From Synchiropus splendidus (lineage: Eukaryota > Chordata > Actinopteri > Syngnathiformes > Callionymidae), in NCBI RefSeq assembly GCF_027744825.2, contig NC_071340.1, forward strand, positions 7,269,501-7,333,500: a stretch of 64,000 nucleotides of DNA. The letters are read 5' to 3'. The notes beneath the pieces are model-generated. The model was not told the DNA's origin and searched no databases. It worked only from the letters and a program-made list of their open reading frames with translations. Position numbers and translations under genes: made by a program. Shown in pieces: positions 1-10,695 of the stretch (positions within the stretch are counted from its first letter, which is position 1; each line of letters starts with the position of its first letter).

Positions 1-302
1 GGCCCACATACTGTATAACAGCAGGTATGTTATACTGTGCATAACTTTTAATTACATTTTACCTCACATTTTTTACATTTTATTTAAATGTTAATCCTAA
101 TTTTCCCTTCATTGTATGTATTAAACTCATAATAGAAAACTGTACAATTCTCGTTGTGTATTTCCTGATTTGTTATTAATTCTATTCAGATTTAAGCATA
201 TTTAAACTGTCTTTTCATTTGTTGTTGCGCGATGGAAGAAGCCATTTGATTCCCACATTCTGCAGTGTTTTTGTTATTGAATCGCCTGTTTTGTCTCTCC
301 AG
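1..302 (+). other. dmtn: Intron or 5' flank upstream of the dmtn start exon
   Basis: AT-rich sequence with no coding signal that I can support. It ends in a pyrimidine-rich tract and an AG at 301-302, which is a good acceptor for the exon carrying the dematin start codon. This implies that at least one non-coding 5' exon and the promoter lie to the left of the window. Confidence 0.6.
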
Positions 303-3300
303 GAACTGACCACTCTGCAGTCATGATGATGTCCAAGGTAACACATCCATACGTGCAGTCTCTGAATATTTCTTCAGTTCGGTTTCAGGTCTCACACTTG
401 TGTGTGTGTCTGTGCAGCAGCGGGCCCAGACATCTCCAGGGAGTGTGTTGTCTCTAAGAGGGTCCAGCGTGCCAGGATCTCCCGCCGCCGCCATCGTGGT
501 GAGACTCACATCGACGAGTGTCACTCCTTGGATTGATTCATCTTGATGCCACGTTAATCTGTAATCTGCGGGCTTCCCCTCCCCCACCTGTGACCGCAGG
601 CCAGAGTGGAAGATGGGGTCATCGGATACAAGGACTTGGCAGCATTACCAAGAGACAAAGCCATTCTGGACATTGAGAGACCTGACCTGATGATCTATCA
701 GCAGCACTACAGCTACAGTCCACTAGAGGTGAGCCACATTTCATCTGGTGATTCTTTCTGCCTATGTATTTTTGTTCTTCATTTTGTGGTCTCTGGGCTC
801 TTTTCTTTTTATATTCCTAACAAAGGATTACCTGTCACATTGAGATCAATTTGTGATCTACGTCTTGTTTTGGTTGTGGTTCAGTCTCTCACCTCAGCAT
901 ATTTTGACGGCAGTCTGATGTGAAATCCAGATTCAGTCCGGACATGTTTGACAAGTGGGCCGTCCAAAGCAGCCATGCGTTTCGTGCTGAGGAATACCTA
1001 TAAAAGCAGAGGCAAACCTATTAAAACTAATTGGTGGATGACAGTGGGAGCCTGTGGGGGCTGGTGGCGTCAGGAAGAGGCAGTGATGTTCAGGGAAACG
1101 CAGGTTAGCCAAGGCTGGCGGAGGCTATGATGCTAAAGGTCACTAGTCAGCGCTCAGACACCACTGCATCTGCTGTGACAGCCACTTAGTTTGTCGGTTG
1201 GTTAGTTCGGCGTCTGCCTGTAAAGTGACACATCAATCTGCTACCTAGCAACCAGACACTCCAGTTAACAGCTGATGTCAGCAGCTCTCGCGGTCAAGGA
1301 GACTGAGGGAGGGAGGGGGCGGGATCAAAAGCCTTTGGCTTGGATCACCAGCCAAGTCAGTGCTGGGAATATTGGTCAGATGTCTCTGTGGAACGTCTGG
1401 TAGTCATTGATTCATTTCGTTTGTGTTTTCTTTCAGAGATCTTTGTCTCCTCGTTCCATCTCTCCTCCTCCCTCTCCAGAGGTGTGTATGCTCATAACCT
1501 GCTTTGATCATTCCAAAGTGGCAACATATTCCAGGCATTGACAATTTGATCTTATTATTTTTCTCATCGCTGCATGTTCCAGAACCTCTCCAAGGAGGCC
1601 AGGGAATGGCTGGAGAACCGTTCCCCGGGCGGCTCTTCCCCCAGCTCCACTCTCCCCACCAGTCGAACGCACAGCACTCCGACCCCTCCAACTCCTAACA
1701 CCCCAAACACACCAACTACTCCACAGGCCCACCCTGCTGGTCCCAAGAGCGTCCTGCAGCACTTCCACAGACCAGGTCGGCTAGATTCTCTTTCTTAACT
1801 TGGATCTCCTTCGTTTTCATTTTCTTTCACTTTTGCCTCATGTTTTCTTCTTTTAGAAAACGGCAGCAACATCTATAGGAAGCCACCAATCTACAAACAA
1901 GGTGGGTTAGCGACACTGGCGAGAAGAAAAGTAGGGTACTGGTTTGAGTCCGACTTGTTTTTATGCTGAGTTTGTGCGTTTCCTTCAGTGGCTCCAGCTT
2001 CCTGCCACAGTCCAAAACATGCAGATTTTGATTGATGACCCAGAGTAAGCTAGGTTTGGCTCCACGGCTGACCCATCAGGGAAATTAAATATGCTTTTAT
2101 TTTATGCTTTCTGGTACGTCAACAGGCTCTGTAATCTGCCTCTCCTCTTAGCATTGTGGCTATAGCATGTAGGTGCCCTTTTAAATCACCTAGTAATGGT
2201 GAAATAATTTGTCGAGACAGTCAATGTAACCTATATAGAGCAACAAAGTGATTATTAAGAAAGCTAGGAATAAAAAATATCTGCGGGTAATAAGGGTAAA
2301 TGTTGCTGGACTGGTCTTCCAACTGAAAATTTATCACGGTTTGTTTGTGTCAGATTTTAGCATTGTTAGCAACTGCTAGCACCAGAATCAAGTACGAACT
2401 TTGGTTGGTTTGGCTACCTGCTCACACTAAATTTCAGTTGTTATTATGGCCAGTTTAATCCTGTTTTATTTTCAGTTATTATTATTTTATTTTGTATGAA
2501 GAGTTGCGAATATTTTGTTCAATCCCAACCTAACCAGTACAATTTTCATTTCCAGCTGGCTTCATTCAATTGGTTAGCATGCTAGCGAGTGCTCACATGA
2601 CTTTCACAGATTCATTTTTTCTGGTTATGCCAACGATTTTATAGTCATGATTAATACTGTAAATAAGTTGCATCAAAGACTTTCTCGTTTAATTCTATCT
2701 GGATGACGTGGTATAAATACAACACACGACTGTGTATCTTTCCAGATCTTGTGCTGAAACTTGTTTTTCTGCCAGCTCTAAAACAGAATTTGGTCTCGGT
2801 CCCATGTGTCCCAGACAGATTTTGCTGTCTGGAGGATGAAATTAATCAAAATGTGGACACAAATTGCATTGCTGCTGGGAACCCCTGACATGATTTTACT
2901 ACATTTAATCAGCTTTGACATGCTGTGTGACTCTGTGTGTGTGTGTGTGCATGCACTGGCTTACTGGTGTTGTGAGGACGCTGATGCGTCTCTCATTCAC
3001 TTAACACCAGTTCCATGTCTGTCCTGTCAAGGTCACATTTATTCCCTCTTGTGTCAGCAGAAGTGGCGTCTGCTCAAGTGCCGCAGGGAAAGCACATCGA
3101 GGATTTGATCATTGAATCATCAAAGTTCCCAGCAGCTCAGCCGCCGGACCCCAACCAGCCCTCCAAGATAGAGACTGACTACTGGCCCTGCCCCCCTTCT
3201 TTGGCTGTCATTGGTATGAGCCACACACAGACACTAACACACACGCATTTTGTCGATCACGCACATCTGCTGCACCAGAGAAATGTGCTTTTTTTATTTT

Positions 3301-6300
3301 GAGCGGTCATGTCATGTTTAGTTGTTTGCCTATTATACATTTATGGCATTATTAATACGGTTCTTGTTTTGCTGGTGTACTTATTCCTTCTCATATCACC
3401 GGGACGTCTTGTGTAGAGAAAGAGTGTAGGAAGAAGAGCACGGGTGAAGAGGAGGATGATGAGGAAGGCGAGGGCCAGGACGAAGTGTGGGGGCTGCGAG
3501 CGCTCCAGAAACAAGAGCTCAACAAGGTGCAGCGCACAAACCAGCGTAGACCAGCAGCATCAATGACAAGGTGTTTTGATTTGTTTCACAGATTCAGTCG
3601 AACTTGGGGAAGATCATCCTGAAGGACGAGCTGGAGAAACCTGGAGCTCCTCTGAGGAGGAAAACCCGCTCACTGCCCGACCGCAGCCAGCACACTGGTA
3701 CCTAAACGCATGCTCGATCATGTTTGACACAGCTCTTCATTTTTGTCTGTTTTTTCACTACTCTTATGAATATATGAAGGAATAAATGAATGTTTCGTTC
3801 ATTCTCCATATAAGCAGTTCAATTTATAATATTGTACTCTTATTAAAAACACTGTTGTCCTGTACTGTTTTGTTAATCTTAAGTTCTTATTGACAAGGCT
3901 GGCTACTATTCACTCGGTCACTAACCTCTTATTAGCTCCATTTGTTTCCCCTAAAACCAAAACGTTTTCCATACAATGACTGTATTCATGAACCAGTCAA
4001 TCAATCCAAGTGACCTTGTGGTTTGCAGGTTCTGGTGGCTCCAGGTCTGTATATTTCCCAGCGTCCTCTAAGACTGGACTGTCCAGAGTGAGTGCCTCTC
4101 GAGAGTCTACAGTATATATTGAAACCTGAAAATGAACCACCACAACCGAACCTTTGTGTTTCAGCTGCAGTCGACCGAGTTCAGCTCCACTGACAAAACC
4201 CCAGCAGGTAATGCACACTGACCTTTAAGTTCAAATAATGAAGTGTCACCTGCATGCTACAGTTCCAGTCTCTGCATTAACTGCACATTCTCATGTGTTG
4301 GAATAGTGTGTGAAATTATCTGAACTGCTGTACTGTTGGGCTGAAAGACTTATCCTTATCACATCCATATTTATCCACGTTATCAATTTTCCCCCTCGTC
4401 CTGCATGTAAAGCGACAGCACTGGCAAACATTACTTTTGTAACCCAACCACAAACCTCACTTCCTGTTTGCTGTCGATAGGAAAAAACAGTTTTCACTAA
4501 GGGTGTGAATCATTTACTATGACAAAATGACAATTAGAGACATTAAAGTGTCTTTTTCACGTTTGTTACGTTTTGAACATTTATCCCTGCGTAAGATGGA
4601 ATTATTGCAACTGTTAACATAAAAGCAATATCACACACTGCTAACTAAATCTTTATTTTAAAAAACATCAGTCGAACACGCCGCCTTTTAAACTCTGAGC
4701 AAGTGCCTTCATTGGCGACCGTTCTTTTAGTCTTGGTAAAGCTGTGTCAGCTACCTCAGGGAAAAACTCATGGGCTCTGCTGTCCTGAAGCACAGCGGTG
4801 TGCGGCTCACAGTTCCATGTCTGCGGTCTCCTGGTGACGCCCCGCAATGCAAGCCGGCGCATTTGCTGTGTTGCCGAGGTGCTTGGTCTTAGTTTTTGCG
4901 ATGCTTGCACATGCTTGTGCATCGTGTCCAGCTCGGTCTTTCCGGGCATTTGGTAGCCCAAAATGATGCCAAGCGCTGTCGTCGGCTGTTCGGCTGTTCA
5001 TCCATCGTATTTTCTGGGTGTGCGTGCCTTCCAGAACGTCGCATGTAGTAGCAAAATGGTGGACAGCCAGCAGATTTTTATTTTTGTAGTGATTTTTGGG
5101 ACCTTTTAAATGGATTCTGAATGGGAATCGCCCATAGTTCTCACTGCACCCATATTCAATTACATTAGATCTGATGGCCTTGTGTCATATTGTATTAATA
5201 TCAGTGTTGACACTAAGTTATCTGGCATGAGTGTAGAGATGAAATTTGCTCCATACCTTTCAGCCCTACTCTTGTGAAGTCGTGTAACTTTGTTGTCATG
5301 ATTTATGGACAAATTTAAGATCTTCTGATGACATATTGGAGTAATTTAGCTTTCCGTCTCTTCTCTCTATGTTCTGCAGGTGTTCAGGTAAAGCTTCTCT
5401 TCTTGTGCATCAGTTACTGATAAAAGTGTCAGATATTCAGAACCAATGCATGAACTTGTGATTTCTGTGTGTTGGGCCCAGAATGGAGACACCAGGATGG
5501 ACCGAGGAAACTCTCTGCCAAGCATGCTGGACCACAAGGTCAGTGTGGCTGGTTGATAGCAGTACAGCGGAAGAGTGGGTCAGAGCTGGACCTTAGAAAA
5601 TGTAACTAAACCTGGTCCGATCTCTTTTCCACAGTCACAGACGGTCGTATACTTTGAGTAGGAACTGATAATCTGTCATGGCTTGTCAAGGATGTTGAAC
5701 CCAGTAGCTGAGTTGGTGCAGGTTTATAGAAGACTTGGGAGAGCGAGGGTAGTTTAACAGTTTATTCAAATAAATAATATAAACACAAAAGAGGAACAGG
5801 AATGATTGAATCAAGGATGTCAACACCAAAACGTGGAGTGAGGAAACACGAGCAGGGGCTGGGAGAAAACAGGCAAATGAGATTAAGCCTGATTTAGGGG
5901 GACAACAGAAGACGCAGATTGCTCATGAGGCTCAAGTAACAAATAGCGCTCGGTGGTGGATCTACTCACACATACATGAGGAATAACAATAACGCAGAGA
6001 AATACAAAAGGTGAGTCAAAATGAAACACTCTCACGCGCAACAGCTGCAAGAAGCACTCAAACGAAAACAGAGGAACAAGAGTAACTAAGGAGGCGGCTG
6101 AGAGAAAACGTCAAGCACGCACAGAATTTAGAGATATAGGAGCACGACAGGAGCAAGGAGAGAAGAGAGAGAAAGAGAGTTTACCACGAGGACGCGAAGC
6201 AACCATCTGGTGACACGAGCTGGAACCGAGGTGTTGAAATCCATGTGAGCTTGATTTGCAAATGAGTCCCCGCCATGTCGCTCGGAAACCTCGGGACAAA

Positions 6301-7006
6301 CAAGGAAACAGCAACACAGAAACAAACAGGCAATTACAAAATAAGAGCATGAGAGAAACATGGATCATAACATAATGAGCCTTTTGCCAATTTCTGGTGA
6401 CAATATCCTCTTTTGTTGGTTTTCCAATTCTAAATTCTTTTGCTTATGTCGGCAGATTTTCCCGTACGAGATGCTGGTGGTGACTGGGGGTCGAAGTAAG
6501 CTGCCTCCTGGGGTGGACAGAACCAGACTGGAGGTAAAAAAAAGGTGTTTCATATTGAGAATAAGCCTTTTTTAAGTCTGAGAAACATAAGAAGTGTAGA
6601 TGTGAGGCGCTTCCTCGGGTAGAGGAGATGAAGTGCCTTGTGGTCTTGAGTGAAAAGTGGAAGTTCAAAGCTCAGTGATGAATGAGCTTAGCCTAGAGGC
6701 AAAGCTCATGACTAGTCAACCCCGGACACCTTCATGACGTGTTCTTAGTGCCTCAAATTGGGAGTAGGAATATTTCACCTTCTCAAGTGGTGTGAAATAT
6801 AATGTGTGTTTCCCATACTGACAAGTACAAATCATGGACAGTACGCAGCGTCACTCGGTCGTATCTTCACCAGATATCACTCTCTCCTGCAGCTCCATCT
6901 GTCCCAGGAGGAATTCTACAGTGTTTTTGGGATGACCCTGGAGGAATTTGACCAGCTCTCACTCTGGAAGAGGAACCATCTGAAGAAGAAGTTCTGTCTC
7001 TTCTGA
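303..7006 (+). CDS. dmtn: Dematin (actin-bundling villin-headpiece protein), 13 coding exons, complete coding region
   Basis: Dematin bundles F-actin and links the spectrin-actin membrane skeleton to the membrane. Coding exons are 323-337, 418-498, 600-728, 1437-1481, 1583-1775, 1857-1901, 3061-3213, 3417-3526, 3592-3697, 4029-4087, 4165-4207, 5380-5387, 5482-5538, 6456-6533 and 6893-7006 (the first starts as an exon at 303 with 20 nt of 5'UTR). Phases join into about 411 residues; human is 405. Diagnostic stretches are [73 protein letters not shown], an acidic run near residue 230, [15 protein letters not shown], and the headpiece from PYEMLVV to the C-terminal KKK..LF. The middle is proline/serine/threonine-rich, as in the family. 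Three ATG codons stand in tandem at the start; the first has a purine at -3. The headpiece serine used as a PKA site in mammals is replaced (see findings). Counting the 8-nt microexon, I list 15 coding segments; the shortest are the least certain. Confidence 0.95.
4680..5010 (-). pseudogene. Decayed BED-type zinc-finger (hAT/ZBED-like transposase) fragment in a dmtn intron
   Basis: On the minus strand a broken reading frame keeps the pattern W..FGL, a basic stretch, K.K.LGNTAN, then a histidine region ending RHQE, which resembles the BED finger of hAT transposases and ZBED proteins. The expected cysteine pair is damaged and the continuation lies in another frame, ending at a stop near 4674 followed by an AATAAA on the minus strand about 30 bp on. 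This suggests an old transposon-derived fragment, not a working gene. Only weak motif similarity supports it. Confidence 0.4.
5380..5387 (+). other. dmtn: 8-nt microexon of dmtn
   Basis: An octamer between a CTGCAG acceptor and a GTAAAG donor. The previous exon (4165-4207) ends one base into a codon and the next (5482-5538) starts in phase 0, so exactly 2 mod 3 bases are needed. With the octamer the protein reads PAGVQNGD, aligning with SPGLQNGE remembered for human dematin. Direct joining of the flanking exons would shift the frame before the headpiece. Confidence 0.85.
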
Positions 7007-10000
7007 TTCATCTCAAACTCTGCACTTCCAGGATCCTGCGCCGGATCTTGGAACTACCACAGCGAATCATGTTCACAGAGGAAGCTTCAGGTTTGAGTCG
7101 CTTGATGAGAACAGACGCGATGTTGCTCCACAAATGTGCACAAATGAGTTTGGGTCCGGACGCCTCAGCTACTGAGAGGGTGGACGGAACAGTCACCACA
7201 CGTTTCAACACCACTGCCTGGTCAGTTTCAATGATTTTGTCTCGATGTGAGCAGCAAATATCAAGCCCATTCACCACACGTTTGCTTTCATCCTTGTTGC
7301 CGCTGGCTGACTGTAGTCCGGTTTTTATTCATGATTATTTCACAATGAAGTTATGAAAAATCCTTTCATAGGACAAAGAAAAAGCTTGATATATCCATTT
7401 GTCACAGTGTCTTCTGGGTCATCATGCAAATGAGTCTCATTGAGTTATACCTGCAACAGTTTGTAACAGTTGCAAATTGTACGCCTCTGTTCAATTTGGA
7501 TCCCTAAACACACTTTAGGAATGTTAGGAATTTAACCCCAAAATCGAACTCGATCCTTCTTGGTTGTGTGCATGATAACATTTTGGTCGCAACTGGGACG
7601 AGCTAGTGACACTTTCGCTGCTCCGAAAATATCATATTAAGTTGTTATTTTAGAAGTATTTCTTTTAAACTAACAAAGGTGCAGGTGAATATTAAAATAA
7701 TTTATTTATTCCGTAGCACGAGTCTATAATTATCCCTAAAATAATGAAGCCATGAATATAAAAGCAATGTTTATACACTAGTTTTGTAATGTTTACCTCA
7801 ACAATTGGACTTAAAGTAGTACATTTCATTGAGTAAATACATCATATGGCATTTCTAGGAGGTTTCTTAAGGTTTCTATTCATCATCCGTTGTTTTTTAA
7901 GAATGTGCAACACATAAAATTCAAAAATAAAATGGAATGGAAATATGATTACTGTTCCGCATTAACATAAATGAAATAAACAAAATTACTCTTGTAGTAC
8001 ATTCTAGAACCAAGTCCCTGGGCTTCCTGTGGCAGGGCTCAGAGTATTACATTGAAATATCTCCCTCCCTTTAACACCAAATCAGTCTGATGATTCTGAT
8101 CGCACCGTCTTGCTGTTCACAACTCGCGTCACACATGTTGTTTTATACTGCCAGCCGTCACTTTGTTGATCTTCTCTATCTGAACCAGGCTGCTTCTCGG
8201 TCTGACCAGCTATGATGTCATTCAAACTGGCCATGTTCCCAAAGCCGGAACGAAGGAAACAAGAAACCAGTTTGGGCTCTTCTGTGCACGTTAGAAATGG
8301 CTATTGTGCAGCTAAATATAATCACCGTGTTCAACTGCAGTGGTGTGGCTTCAATTCCCAATAAAGATCTCACAGTTGGAGAGTGGATCAAGCGGACGCT
8401 CCACCAAAAGGCGTGCCACCATCTGTCCCAGCTCCCGTCTCTCTGTGCTCTCTAGCTCGTGTCCCGCTGGGGCGAAGGATTTCTTGTGAAAAGGGAAGCG
8501 ATAGAGGAATTAGACGTTAGGTTTCTCATGTAATCCAGAACTGTGACTACGGGAGACCCAAAATATAGGATCTGCAAACATGTATTTTACCATAAATGTC
8601 TTGTAATTGTTGCAAGACATTGTTTAAATTTGTGCGACATGAAGCCCAGTCAAAGACATTTTTGACTGACATGGGCACTTAACATACGTGTTGTTAAGTG
8701 CCTATCAGTAGATGATTTTCACGGTGGTGTAATGATGCAGACGAGGGTGAAGGAGGAAAATCTGTCATGGCAAGTTGTAAGTTTGTGACTGAAGCAACAA
8801 TGAATGACTTCAATGCACAGGAAGTGTTTGGTTTGCAGATGTTGACAAGCCCCAGTCATCAACTCCAGCACTTCTGTTGGACAGTGTAGCTAGTTTGATA
8901 AACGTCGATGCAGTGATGTAAGAATAACCTTGAATTTGAGGGGACTGGTTTCTTCCTTCCGTGGCTCCGACTCAGCAAACGTCACTGCCCTGTCCTCACA
9001 CCCCAATATTCTCAGATTTTTAAACAAAAAAAAGAGCACCTCACAAGCTGGTCTGGTTGGAGGCAGTCGCGGTGTTGCTTAGTGACCAAATAATGTGCAG
9101 CTATTTTCTAATCCCCCTGATAAAAACGCATGTTTTTACACTATATTCCTCTGTTCACTTGCATAGATCCGACCTCTCGATCAGAGTGGGACATTTCCCT
9201 TCTGAACGTCCCATCACTAATGGGTTTTTCAGAACCTTTAAGGAAATGACCTTTCATTTCAGCTCCCCACGCCGACATAGCTGTTTTTGACAGTATGTTC
9301 TGTTTAAAATCTAAAGATGTTTTGCTCCGGGAGGATGACGGCAACATTATTCCAGGACTGGTTTTTACTTCCAAAACCACAAGGACTGATGGGAAATCAC
9401 TGGTGACGTCTGGAAACTCCAGTCCAACTTTATCTCACAGGACTGTCGTCATAGTAACTCCATAGACACTTGAGTATATCTGTGATGTCTTGAGCACCTG
9501 TAGTGATACATGAATTATATAATCTCTAAATATCCACCAGCATTGTAACATCGGACTCAACGTGGAGCGAGTTTTTGATATAAGAAAACACCTTTAACTG
9601 ACCAAAACCAGCAGAAACAATGAAGGTGAAGGCCGTTTCCCTCTGCTTCTATACAGACTGTAAAATATCCGATCTGACAGAGAGACGTGATTCCAGAGAC
9701 AGTCTTTATACAAACAGCAGTGAAGTGACTCCACATCACCTTCCAATCTTTGGCTCTGTAGTTATGAACGCATGAACTCACTGTCACCACCACCACATGA
9801 CGATCAGAGGTGTTAAAAGTAAGAGGCGGAGCTGGAGCATTTGTCACTTTACGTTTTTGCCCCTGAATCTATGAATTTATTTCCCATTTTGATTCAGAAT
9901 GCTGAGAAGTCGTGCTGTGTTCGGATTGGTTGGGTGTAGGTTTAGACAGCAAGTGGTTTGCTGTGACTGACACCATGACGACACAAAGATTGTTCACCTT

Positions 10001-10695
10001 TTTTTTTCTTTTGTACTTTTTGAAGTGTTTCTCTTCGGAGTTCTTTTCACCGCGCAGGGTGACGTGGACGTCACGAGGCACTGTCTGATGATGTCACACT
10101 GGTGATGTAAAAAAAATACTCGATAGTGACCAGAGAGGTTGACACCACCGTGCTGCTGTACATAGTGAAACCATGAGTGACAATATATTTATTGTTCTTG
10201 TTTCCATATCTGGATGCAGGTGATGTTACAGATGAATGGTGATGTGAATGATAAAGAGTTACAATAAAGATCATTTCTATTTGCCCTGCTGAGTCAGCGT
10301 TTCTCAATCTTGTGTGACCATATTAAAACCAGATCTGTCACGTCTTTCTGAAGTGCAGCACACATTTTCATGTTCTTCAGCACCACCATCATCACCCGGT
10401 AGACTGCTGCAAACTCAAGGCCTGGGTGCCGTGGCAAGCCCACCAAACCATTCGATGACATGGAGCTAATATGATGAAGCAACCAGAGAACACGAGGCAG
10501 TGTTTCTTGGTTGGATGGACATCAGTTGAAGATTCATCTAACCGGCCGATGGAAAACGAAACAAAAGAGTGTAAAAATGTTTACTACTGACTGTAACTGC
10601 ATGTAATGACCTTTCTACAGGTGACTGTTTCTAAGATACAGTCTGCTCAGATTTCAACACAGTAGAAAAAGTGAAGAAAGATTTCTCTCCCTCCT
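7007..10695. other. Tail-to-tail interval between dmtn and p2rx7, probably both 3'UTRs
   Basis: No credible coding exon is visible. The left part should hold the dmtn 3'UTR: plus-strand AATAAA signals occur at 7926-7931, 7975-7980, 8360-8365 and 10263-10268. The right part should hold the p2rx7 3'UTR, with minus-strand AATAAA at 10188-10193 and 9876-9881. Which sites are used cannot be decided from sequence. If dmtn used its most distal site, the two transcripts would overlap. Open frames here are short and show no family resemblance. Confidence 0.55.
10188..10193 (-). terminator. p2rx7: Candidate p2rx7 polyadenylation signal (AATAAA)
   Basis: Canonical hexamer on the minus strand about 500 bp beyond the p2rx7 stop codon. 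A second minus-strand copy is at 9876-9881. A plus-strand AATAAA at 10263-10268 that could serve dmtn lies nearby. Confidence 0.4.

Noticed and set aside
2934..2949. (GT)n run in dmtn, similar runs near 24104 and 52270
   Set aside because: Common dinucleotide microsatellites without further interest.
7048..7356. Overlapping 102-codon plus and 89-codon minus frames just after the dmtn stop
   Set aside because: No family resemblance, no splice context; most likely dmtn 3'UTR.
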